A program made the translations under genes and the position numbers. A DNA stretch of 16,879 bases from Gallionella sp. UBA4737 (GTDB taxonomy: Bacteria; Pseudomonadota; Gammaproteobacteria; Burkholderiales; Gallionellaceae), in contig DHIV01000127.1 in NCBI GenBank assembly GCA_002403995.1, positions 1 through 16,879 of the forward strand. The letters are read 5' to 3'. The notes below the pieces were generated by a model. The model was not told the origin of the DNA. It made no database searches and saw only the letters and a program-made list of their open reading frames with translations. Below, piece by piece: positions 1 through 6,785 of this stretch. How positions within the stretch are numbered: position 1 is the stretch's first letter; each line of letters starts with the position of its first letter.

Positions 1-513
1 ATGAAAAACATTCAAAAAGGTTTTACCCTGATTGAATTGATGATCGTGGTAGCGATCATCGGTATTCTGGCTGCGGTGGCGATCCCGGCTTATCAGGATT
101 ACACCGTCAAGTCCAAAGTGACGGAAGGCACCAGCCTGGCCACTCCGGGGATGACCTCTTTCGGCGTTAACTGCAGCGAGGGAACCATAGTCAACATCAA
201 TGCTAGCTATAATAATTCTCTTGGCATCAGCCCCACCATCACTGGCAAATACGTCGCCTCTGTGCTGGCTGAAGTCAAGCAGGGACAGACGGGCACTCAG
301 GATGGAATTGGCACGATCACGGTCAAATTCAACTCTGCCATCCCGGCCGTAGATGGTGAGTGCTACACCTATATCGGTACCTGCAAGGCCGGTATCGGCA
401 TGACCTGGACTGCTGTACAAAACGACGCTACCAATGCCGTAGCCGGTACCGCAGGCACACAATGCGGTTCTGTTTCCGGTGGATTTGCACTCAAGTTCTT
501 GCCTAAGACTTAA
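1..513 (+). CDS. pilA: Type IV pilin (major pilin, PilA/PilE-like)
   Basis: Structural subunit of type IV pili, assembled at the inner membrane and used for adhesion, twitching or DNA uptake. The 170-residue product opens with a class III (prepilin) signal: a short basic leader ending in Gly7, then the FTLIEL start of the mature protein. Glu at mature position 5 (residue 12) is the residue needed for N-methylation and subunit packing. A hydrophobic helix covers about residues 8-30. The globular domain holds four cysteines (58, 121, 128, 155), enough for two disulfides; the last pair brackets the usual C-terminal D-region. The window begins exactly at the ATG, so promoter and RBS are not visible; the start is chosen because it gives the canonical leader. 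A strong terminator follows 26 bases after the stop. The next gene is a membrane glycosyltransferase, which is notable because pilin-modifying enzymes are often encoded just downstream of pilins. Minor-pilin status cannot be excluded. Confidence 0.95.
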   Translation: MKNIQKGFTLIELMIVVAIIGILAAVAIPAYQDYTVKSKVTEGTSLATPGMTSFGVNCSEGTIVNINASYNNSLGISPTITGKYVASVLAEVKQGQTGTQDGIGTITVKFNSAIPAVDGECYTYIGTCKAGIGMTWTAVQNDATNAVAGTAGTQCGSVSGGFALKFLPKT

Positions 514-534
514 TATAGGCAAGTGCAGCTTCAA

Positions 535-562
535 GAGCAAGGGGCCTACGGGCCCCTTTCTC
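535..562 (+). terminator. Rho-independent terminator after pilA
   Basis: A perfect 8-bp GC-rich stem (AAGGGGCC at 539-546 pairing with GGCCCCTT at 551-558) closes a TACG tetraloop and runs into a short T-rich stretch. Three more pairs (535-537 with 560-562) extend it past one mismatch. It lies 26 bases after the pilin stop and 88 bases before the next start, so it should separate abundant pilin mRNA from the glycan genes, although the U-tract is short and some readthrough is possible. Confidence 0.85.
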
Positions 563-649
563 GTTGGGTCACAATCGAGCCGCGCATCCGTCATGCCGAC
601 TTCGCGTATGATGAGGCCGGTAGCGTCGAAATTATTCAGGAATATCTTC
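563..649 (+). promoter_or_regulatory. Leader of the first glycan operon (weak promoter signals, RBS)
   Basis: This 87-base interval must carry the promoter if the glycan genes are not served by readthrough. TATGAT at 607-612 resembles a sigma-70 -10 box, but no good -35 hexamer lies 16-18 bases upstream. GCCGGTAGCGT at 616-626 differs by one base from the ops/RfaH core GGCGGTAGCGT. AGGA at 638-641 is a convincing ribosome binding site 8 bases before the ATG at 650 and decides that start. The RBS is solid; the promoter and ops assignments are speculative. Confidence 0.35.
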
Positions 650-2599
650 ATGCGGCGTTTTTTGCCCTTTTTTTGTCTGCTTGTTGCACTTGTTGTTACC
701 GTACTGGTTTACCAGCGCGGCTTATCCGGCCCTTTCTTGTTTGACGACGGGCCCAATATTGTTCAAAACTCCAAACTGGCGATCCATGATTTAAATCTAG
801 GCACCCTTAAACAGGCCGCCTATTCCGGCTACAGCGGCCCGTTGCTGCGCCCGCTCAGCATGATGAGTTTTGCGGTCAATTATTATGCGACCGGACTGGA
901 TCCTTATTATTTCAAGCTGACCAATCTGGTGATCCACCTGTGCAACGGCGTGGGTCTGTTCATCCTGACCTGGTTATTGCTGGGCTTCTACCGCAAGCGC
1001 TTCGAGCCCGGCCTGTCTATTGCTCACGCACAATGGGTCAGCCTGGCTGTTGCCACCGCATGGCTGCTGCACCCGTTCAACCTGACCAGCGTGCTATATA
1101 TCGTGCAGCGCATGACCAGCCTGGCGGCTTTGTTCAGCATCTGGGGGCTGGTGCTGTTCCTGTTGGGAAGAGTCAGGCTGTATGAAGGCAAGAATGGCCT
1201 GCTGCCGATGCTGGCCGGTTTGCTGCTGTTCACGCCGTTGGCGGTACTCAGCAAGGAAAACGGCGCGTTGCTGCCGCTGCTGATGCTGGTTATGGAAGTC
1301 ACGCTGTTTGGCTTTCATGCCGAGAAGACTTCGGCACGCCGCTTCCTGGCAGGCTTCTATGTACTGTCCGTCGCGATACCCGCCGTCATTGCATCGGGTT
1401 ATCTTGCCATGCATACGGAGTGGTGGCTGGCAGGATACAAGACCAGGGATTTCACGCTGACCGAACGGGTCATGACCGAGGCACGCGTAGTGTGGTTCTA
1501 CATCGGACAGATAATGTTGCCCAGCACCGCGCAAATGGGTTTGTATCACGACGACATCGCGATCTCCCGGGGCTGGTTCCAGCCTGCCAGCACCGCATTG
1601 GCGATGGCCGGGCTGATCGCGCTGCTGGCGCTGGCCTTCATTGCCAGAAAGAAGGCCCCCATCATCTCGTTCGGCGTGCTGTTCTTCCTGGCCGGACACG
1701 CGCTGGAATCGACGATATGGCCGCTTGAGATCGCGCACGAGCATCGCAATTATCTGCCCATGTACGGGATTCTGCTGACATTGTTCTTTTATCTGCTCTA
1801 CCCGCTGAAATATATCGATAACCTGCGCTTGCGCCAAATGGTCGCGGTACTGCTGATCGGCCTGTTTGCCTTCAACACTTTTGCACGTGCCGGCAAATGG
1901 GCAAACCCGCAATCCCTGTTTCAGGCAGAGGTCGAACACCATCCCGGTTCCGCGCTGGCCAATGGTGAAATGGGGGCTGTCTACAGCAACATCGTTACGC
2001 CGGACAGTTTTGGTATGGCCACGAACTATATATTCGCACGTGGATATTTTGAAATGGCGGCGAAACTGGACAGGAACGATACCAAGCCGTTGTTTGGCTT
2101 GATCATGTTAAACACCAGCAGAGGTAAAATTGTCGAGCCGGGCTGGCTGCAGGAATTGGCGCATCGGCTGGAGGCAGCACCTTATGCTGCGGTGACCAGC
2201 GATAAACTGCTCTCTCTTACCGAGTGTCAATTGGGAGGGAAGTGTGAGCTTACGGATACCGAATTTGCCGGATTACTGCAAGCGGCGTTGCGCAACCCGA
2301 CCTTGACGGGCTTGAATCGGGCAAAGGTGCTGTATGCACTGAGTTCATACACGATCAATGTCGCGCGGGATTATCCCGCGGCACTGCGTATCATGCAGCA
2401 GATGGTGCAGGCCGCTCCGCAGAATGTTGCGTATCGCATCAAACTGATCGAATTCCTGACGGCATTGCGCCGCATAGACGAGGCGAAAGAACAGTTGGCG
2501 ATAGTGAAACGGATGGACACGTTGCAAGATCACAGTGCGGAGATTGCTGCGCAGGAACTGATACTATCCGGACAAGACAATCATGCATCACCGCGCTGA
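650..2599 (+). CDS. TMTC-like GT-C membrane glycosyltransferase with C-terminal TPR repeats
   Basis: Predicted polytopic inner-membrane enzyme of 649 residues, of the GT-C fold that uses polyprenyl-phosphate sugars to modify proteins or glycans outside the cytoplasm. Seen in the sequence: a first membrane helix (about 5-22); then the luminal-loop acidic pair Asp32-Asp33, where GT-C enzymes keep their catalytic or metal-binding acids; an RPLSMMSFAVNY segment (67-78); HPFNLTSVLYIVQRMTSLAA (141-160), which matches the HPxxTxxVxxxxxR signature of TMTC O-mannosyltransferases; SKENG (201-205); and HEHRNYLPMYG (363-373), like the ERxxYLPxxG motif of that family. Many hydrophobic segments run to about residue 410, and the rest (about 425-640) is helical TPR-like sequence. 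An in-frame ATG at 479 would overlap the pilin and cross the terminator, so the start at 650, with AGGA 8 bases upstream, is preferred. The next gene begins 3 bases after the stop. Family assignment is good; substrate and sugar are inferred only. An oligosaccharyltransferase- or ligase-like role is the alternative. Confidence 0.8.
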   Translation: MRRFLPFFCLLVALVVTVLVYQRGLSGPFLFDDGPNIVQNSKLAIHDLNLGTLKQAAYSGYSGPLLRPLSMMSFAVNYYATGLDPYYFKLTNLVIHLCNGVGLFILTWLLLGFYRKRFEPGLSIAHAQWVSLAVATAWLLHPFNLTSVLYIVQRMTSLAALFSIWGLVLFLLGRVRLYEGKNGLLPMLAGLLLFTPLAVLSKENGALLPLLMLVMEVTLFGFHAEKTSARRFLAGFYVLSVAIPAVIASGYLAMHTEWWLAGYKTRDFTLTERVMTEARVVWFYIGQIMLPSTAQMGLYHDDIAISRGWFQPASTALAMAGLIALLALAFIARKKAPIISFGVLFFLAGHALESTIWPLEIAHEHRNYLPMYGILLTLFFYLLYPLKYIDNLRLRQMVAVLLIGLFAFNTFARAGKWANPQSLFQAEVEHHPGSALANGEMGAVYSNIVTPDSFGMATNYIFARGYFEMAAKLDRNDTKPLFGLIMLNTSRGKIVEPGWLQELAHRLEAAPYAAVTSDKLLSLTECQLGGKCELTDTEFAGLLQAALRNPTLTGLNRAKVLYALSSYTINVARDYPAALRIMQQMVQAAPQNVAYRIKLIEFLTALRRIDEAKEQLAIVKRMDTLQDHSAEIAAQELILSGQDNHASPR

Positions 2600-2602
2600 C
2601 CG

Positions 2603-3496
2603 ATGAATAATATAAATGTGAAAAACTTGTCCCTGATCCTGCCTGCACGCAACGAGGCGGGAGCATTGCGCCATCTGTTGCCGGAACTGGTGGCGATACT
2701 GCCGGATGCGGAAATCATCGTCGTCAATGATGGCTCGGACGATGACACGCTGGCGGTATGCGCGGAATTCCCGGTGCGCGTGGTCAGTCATCCTTACCCG
2801 AAAGGCAATGGCGCCGCCGTCAAATCCGGTGCGCGTGCCGCGAACGGAGATGTGCTGATCTTCATGGACGCGGATGGGCAACACAAGCCTGAAGATATCT
2901 CCGCGCTGCTGGAAAAGTTCGCCGAAGGCTACGACATGGTGGTGGGCGCGCGCCAGACAGGCTCCCATGCGGGTGCGCACCGTGCGGTAGCGAATGACCT
3001 ATTCAGCCGCTTCGCTACCTGGATGGTACAGCAGACGGTGGAAGACCTGACTTCCGGGTTCAGGGTGGTCAAAGCAAAAAAATTCCGTAAATTTCTCTAT
3101 TTGTTACCCAATGGGTTTTCCTACCCGACCACCATCACGATGAGTTTTTTCCGCGCCGGATTCAGCGTGGCTTATCTGCCTATCCGCACGCCACGGCGAT
3201 CTACCGGGAAAAGCCATATCCGCCCGGTGCGGGACGGGGCGCGATTTTTACTGATCATCATAAGGATAGGCACGCTCTACTCCCCGCAAAAACTGTTTTT
3301 GCCGATCAGTGCCGGTTTTTTTATGACCGGATTGGGTTACTATCTTTACACCTATTTAAGCATGGGGCGTTTCACCAACATGAGCGCGCTGCTGTTCATC
3401 TCGGCCATCCTTACCTTTCTGATCGGCATCGTATCCGAACAGATTTCCGCATTGCACTACAAGGATATTGATCTGCTCGATCACGAGGATAAATAG
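2603..3496 (+). CDS. GT2 polyprenyl-phosphate hexose synthase (DPM1/GtrB/ArnC-like)
   Basis: Likely transfers a hexose from a nucleotide sugar to undecaprenyl phosphate on the cytoplasmic face, making the lipid-linked donor that GT-C enzymes use after flipping. The 297-residue protein has a GT-A fold: SLILPARNE at the start (10-18), VNDGSDDDT (41-49), a metal-binding DxD in FMDADGQ (Asp89, Asp91), DLTSGFRV (148-155) and the basic RRSTGKS loop (198-204) typical of dolichol/undecaprenyl-phosphate sugar synthases. Two hydrophobic helices at about 232-253 and 260-280 form the C-terminal membrane anchor seen in GtrB/ArnC-type proteins. It starts 3 bases after the GT-C stop, so the two are almost certainly co-translated, which supports a donor-maker/donor-user pair. 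Whether the sugar is mannose, glucose or another hexose cannot be read from the sequence. Confidence 0.85.
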   Translation: MNNINVKNLSLILPARNEAGALRHLLPELVAILPDAEIIVVNDGSDDDTLAVCAEFPVRVVSHPYPKGNGAAVKSGARAANGDVLIFMDADGQHKPEDISALLEKFAEGYDMVVGARQTGSHAGAHRAVANDLFSRFATWMVQQTVEDLTSGFRVVKAKKFRKFLYLLPNGFSYPTTITMSFFRAGFSVAYLPIRTPRRSTGKSHIRPVRDGARFLLIIIRIGTLYSPQKLFLPISAGFFMTGLGYYLYTYLSMGRFTNMSALLFISAILTFLIGIVSEQISALHYKDIDLLDHEDK

Positions 3497-3510
3497 CTTG
3501 GGCCAAGAGA

Positions 3511-4722
3511 ATGAGCATTAAAAAACGTGTTTTGGTGCTGACCTCCACCTTCCCACGCTGGCAAGGCGATAAGGAACCACCATTTGTTTTCGAGCTGTGT
3601 AAGCGGCTTGGTGATCAGTTCGACGTTCTTGTGTTGGCTCCCCACGCGGATGGTGCCAAGCGGTTCGAGAGGATGGGCAGCATTGAAATCATGCGCTTCC
3701 GCTATTTTTTGCCGCGATGGGAAAAGCTGGCTTACCAGGGAGGGATACTGGCCAACCTCAAGCGAAACCGCTGGTGTCATCTGTTACTCCCGTTGTATTT
3801 TCTCTCGCAGCTGGCCGCCTTGCATCGAATTCTGCGGCATCAACGCATTGATCTGATCCACGCTCACTGGCTCATCCCGCAAGGATTGACTGTCGCGATT
3901 GCCGGCGTATTCACAAGAAATATGCCGCCCATGATTTGTACCTCTCATGGTGGGGATCTGCTTGGTTTGAACGGCCTGTTGCCAAGCTCGATTAAGCGCT
4001 GGGTAATCCGCTGCTCATCTGTGCTTACGGTAGTCAGTCATACGATGGAGGAACGTGCGCTGTCGCTGGGGGCAAAACCGGAGAAATTACAAACCGTTTC
4101 TATGGGTGTCGAAACCTGCTCACTTTTTACCCCGGACGCCGCAACCCGTCGTGTGGATAACGAAGTGTTGTTTGTCGGGCGCCTTGTGGAAAAGAAGGGT
4201 TGCACATACCTGCTCGGAGCGATGCCGGAAATCCTTAGGCGACACCCCGACACGCATCTTAGAATTGTCGGTAGCGGCCCGGAGGAAGAAGCATTGAAGC
4301 GGCAGGCGGTTCGCCTTGGTATTGCCCATGCCGTTACTTTTCATGGCGCGGTAAATAATGCGGAAATCCCCAATCTATATAGACGGGCAACAGTTTTTGT
4401 GGCTCCATCCATCGTCACTCCCCAAGGAGATCAGGAAGGACTGGGGCTGGTTTTGGTCGAAGCACTGGCCTGCGGGTGCCCGGCTGTAGCTTCCGACCTG
4501 CCCGCGATACGAGATGTCATTATTCATCAGGATACTGGTTGGCTCGTGCCGCAGAAAAGCCCGGAAGCCATTTCCGATGCGGTGGTGAAGTTATTGTCGG
4601 AGCCTGGTTTGCGCAGACACCTGACAGTTAACGGCAGAGCCCACGCAATACAGAATTTCGATTGGGGGATCGTCGCCAGTCGCTATGGTCGTCTGCTGGA
4701 TGAGCTCGTGCCCACTTCATGA
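3511..4722 (+). CDS. Glycosyltransferase family 4 (GT-B fold)
   Basis: Cytoplasmic retaining glycosyltransferase that probably adds a sugar to a growing lipid-linked glycan. The 403-residue protein shows both Rossmann-like halves: an N-terminal strand VLVLTSTFPRW (7-17) with HAHWLIPQG (118-126) and TSHGGD (144-149) on the acceptor side, and a C-terminal donor half with FVGRLVEKKG (221-230), RIVGSGPEE (251-259) and the E-x7-E signature from Glu309 to Glu317, followed by AxGCPAVAS-type nucleotide-sugar loop sequence. Length is normal for GT4. It begins 14 bases after the previous stop, with only a poor purine stretch directly before the ATG, so coupling to upstream translation is likely. Exact donor and linkage are not predictable; colanic-acid or exopolysaccharide-type GT4 enzymes are the nearest relatives by motif. 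Confidence 0.9.
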   Translation: MSIKKRVLVLTSTFPRWQGDKEPPFVFELCKRLGDQFDVLVLAPHADGAKRFERMGSIEIMRFRYFLPRWEKLAYQGGILANLKRNRWCHLLLPLYFLSQLAALHRILRHQRIDLIHAHWLIPQGLTVAIAGVFTRNMPPMICTSHGGDLLGLNGLLPSSIKRWVIRCSSVLTVVSHTMEERALSLGAKPEKLQTVSMGVETCSLFTPDAATRRVDNEVLFVGRLVEKKGCTYLLGAMPEILRRHPDTHLRIVGSGPEEEALKRQAVRLGIAHAVTFHGAVNNAEIPNLYRRATVFVAPSIVTPQGDQEGLGLVLVEALACGCPAVASDLPAIRDVIIHQDTGWLVPQKSPEAISDAVVKLLSEPGLRRHLTVNGRAHAIQNFDWGIVASRYGRLLDELVPTS

Positions 4723-4780
4723 CAACCACCCCGATCGCAAAAAAGCTTCCTGTGCCAATGAATAAGCCTGGGGCGCATAG

Positions 4781-5827
4781 ATGACGCAGCGTGCAAATGC
4801 GCTGGAGCCAGGAATGGGGAAACCCGTCTGTTCGATCTGCATCGCCAACTACAACGGTGTAGGGGTTATTGAAGACTGCCTGGATTCGGTATTCGCCCAG
4901 GACTGTGATATCCCCTTCGAGGTCATCGTCCACGACGACGCCTCCGGCGATGGTTCGGCGCAACATATCCGCACTGTCTATCCGCAAGTCGTTTTGATCG
5001 AAAGTGCGGACAATGTCGGCTTCTGCATCGCCAACAACCGCATGGTAGAACGAGCGACAGGAGAATTTATTCTGCTTCTTAACAACGATGCGGCACTGTA
5101 CCCGGACGCATTGGCGACCCTTTTAAAGGGCGCGCAGGACATCGGCCAGCCAGCCATCCTCAGCTTGCCTCAGTACGATGCAGCGAATGGCGAGTTGCTC
5201 GATATCGGCTGTCTGTTAGACCCCTTTCTCAACCCGGTTCCAAACCGGGACCCGGAACGGAACGAAGTGGGAATGGTCATCGGTGCCTGCCTATGGATTC
5301 CGAAGGCGCTGTGGCAGGAGTTCGGCGGATTTCCGGAATGGTTCGGTTCCATCGGTGAAGACCTCTATCTCTGCTGCCGTGCAAGGCTGACAGGATATCC
5401 TGTTCGCGCAATGGGTATCTCCGGTTACCGCCATCAAGTCGGAGCCAGCTTCGGCGGCGGCAAGGTGCAGGGTGACAGATTAACCACAACATTCAGGCGA
5501 CGCGCTCTGTCGGAACGTAACAAGACCTTCGTCATGGCTACCTGCTACCCCGGCATCCTGCTAATCTGGCTTTTACCATTGCACTTTGTCCTGATCCATT
5601 TGGAAGGATTGCTGCTCACCCTGATCAAAGGCGACAGCACAGTCTGGAACAAAATCTATGCTCCACTGCTGCCGGCATTGTGGCGTCAACGCCAAGCACT
5701 GCTGTCTCTACGGAAAAGTGTACAGTCACAACGCAAAGTCTCTCTCCGCTCCTGGCTTGTCCCCTACTGCTGGATACCGTGGAAACTGCGAATGCTGATC
5801 CGGCACGGTTTGCCAAATCTCACTTGA
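4781..5827 (+). CDS. Glycosyltransferase family 2, rhamnosyltransferase-like, membrane-associated
   Basis: Inverting GT-A glycosyltransferase of 348 residues, likely acting on lipid-linked glycan. Visible motifs: CSICIANYNG (17-26), the HDDASGDGS nucleotide-binding stretch (51-59), NVGFCIANN (78-86), the DxD-equivalent NND (101-103) in LLLNNDAALYPDA, and a catalytic-base region GEDLYLCCR (192-200). A hydrophobic stretch at about 257-282 may anchor the C-terminus in the membrane. The annotated ATG lacks a clear Shine-Dalgarno. An in-frame ATG at 4814 (residue 12) has GGAG 6 bases upstream and would start just before the first beta strand as in most GT2 proteins, so the shorter form may be the real one. 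It lies 58 bases after the GT4 gene. Its stop overlaps by 8 bases with the convergent GT2 gene on the other strand. Confidence 0.88.
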   Translation: MTQRANALEPGMGKPVCSICIANYNGVGVIEDCLDSVFAQDCDIPFEVIVHDDASGDGSAQHIRTVYPQVVLIESADNVGFCIANNRMVERATGEFILLLNNDAALYPDALATLLKGAQDIGQPAILSLPQYDAANGELLDIGCLLDPFLNPVPNRDPERNEVGMVIGACLWIPKALWQEFGGFPEWFGSIGEDLYLCCRARLTGYPVRAMGISGYRHQVGASFGGGKVQGDRLTTTFRRRALSERNKTFVMATCYPGILLIWLLPLHFVLIHLEGLLLTLIKGDSTVWNKIYAPLLPALWRQRQALLSLRKSVQSQRKVSLRSWLVPYCWIPWKLRMLIRHGLPNLT

Positions 5828-6785
5828 CCAGGAGATCGAGAGCGATGCTGCCCCAGTTTCGGGCATAGCGCGCATAGCCTCCATTCAAGATTTCGGCCGT
5901 CACCACCGGCAAGCGGGCGAGGCGGTTCCCTGGCAAGGCAGCACGGCGGCGCAGGTGGGCGATTTTGGCATTGACCTGGCCGCGAACGGTTTCTGGCGCC
6001 CCCAACTCTTCCAGGCGGATAGCCAATACGTTCCAGCGGGCGATTTCTTCTGCATAATAGGCGTGCTTGTCCAGAGCAACTGCTGCTCGCGCTTCATGCA
6101 ATAAACCCCGCTGCAAGGCACCAAGCGCGTTGCTGCTATGCTGGCGGTAGCGTTGCAGCGGGGTTTCCTCCAGGCCGACTTTTCCCGTGGCCGCTAGGAT
6201 CGCGGAGATCCAGGCATCGTAAAGCCATCCGTGAGGGATGGGCAGGAGTCGTTCGCGCGCTTGCGACTTGAATGCAAGTGTGGCGCCGCCAACAACAAAG
6301 TGCTTGATCAACACATCGAAGAGACGGCCTTCTCGCGCAAGTTCACGTTCAATGTGATTGAAGTTGACTCGTTGCCACAAAGTGTAGCCAAGAGAATGCA
6401 GGTTGGAATCGCTTACTTCAGCCTCGCAGCAAACCCAGTCCATCCCCATTGCGAACATTTCAGCAAACAATGCCAGCTTGTTCGGTAGCCATACGTCATC
6501 CTGGTCGCAAAGGGCAATGATGTTTCCCGTGCAGCGGAGGATGGCCTGCTCAAAATTGGCACCGATGCCAAGCCGTTGCGGGTTGCGAAATAGGCGCACC
6601 GGGAATGGTGCGCTGTCAGCAAAGCCCTGCAGAAGGAAATAAGTGCCATCATCCGATGCATCGTCGCAAACCACCAGTTCCGCAGGCAAATAATTTTGAC
6701 TTGCCAGGCTGTCGAGTTGCTCGGCAAGGAAGTGTTCTCCGTTGCAGGTGCAAAGTGCAATGGAAATGCGTATTGGCTCAGCCAT
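5820..6785 (-). CDS. Glycosyltransferase family 2 (rhamnosyltransferase-like)
   Basis: Single-domain GT-A enzyme of about 321 residues, probably adding one sugar in the same glycan as its upstream neighbours. Motifs: ISIALCTCNGE (7-17), CDDASDDGT (40-48), LGIGANFEQA (72-81) and the metal-site DQDD (94-97) in ALCDQDDVWLPNKL, the arrangement typical of O-antigen rhamnosyltransferases; the GT domain ends near residue 215 and a helical, basic tail follows. The start is taken as the ATG at 6785, which overlaps the stop of the upstream 1184-residue gene (ATGGCTGA). A GTG at 6809 would add 8 residues; neither start has a good Shine-Dalgarno, so coupled translation fits better. The 3' end overlaps the convergent GT2 gene by 8 bases. 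Confidence 0.88.
   Translation of the reverse strand: MAEPIRISIALCTCNGEHFLAEQLDSLASQNYLPAELVVCDDASDDGTYFLLQGFADSAPFPVRLFRNPQRLGIGANFEQAILRCTGNIIALCDQDDVWLPNKLALFAEMFAMGMDWVCCEAEVSDSNLHSLGYTLWQRVNFNHIERELAREGRLFDVLIKHFVVGGATLAFKSQARERLLPIPHGWLYDAWISAILAATGKVGLEETPLQRYRQHSSNALGALQRGLLHEARAAVALDKHAYYAEEIARWNVLAIRLEELGAPETVRGQVNAKIAHLRRRAALPGNRLARLPVVTAEILNGGYARYARNWGSIALDLLVK

Noticed and set aside
479..649. N-terminal extension of the GT-C gene back to an ATG at 479
   Set aside because: It would overlap the end of the pilin gene, translate the terminator hairpin and add 57 residues unlike the family; the ATG at 650 has a good AGGA and precedes the first membrane helix.
1094..1942. 282-residue ORF on the - strand
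   Set aside because: It is antisense to the GT-C gene and gives a Gln/Arg/His-rich, low-complexity protein with no domain; a codon-bias shadow.
6143..6154. Perfect ops-like sequence GGCGGTAGCGTT on the + strand
   Set aside because: It lies inside, and antisense to, a minus-strand glycosyltransferase gene, with no + strand operon leader around it; it is explained by the codons of that gene and shows that such matches arise by chance.
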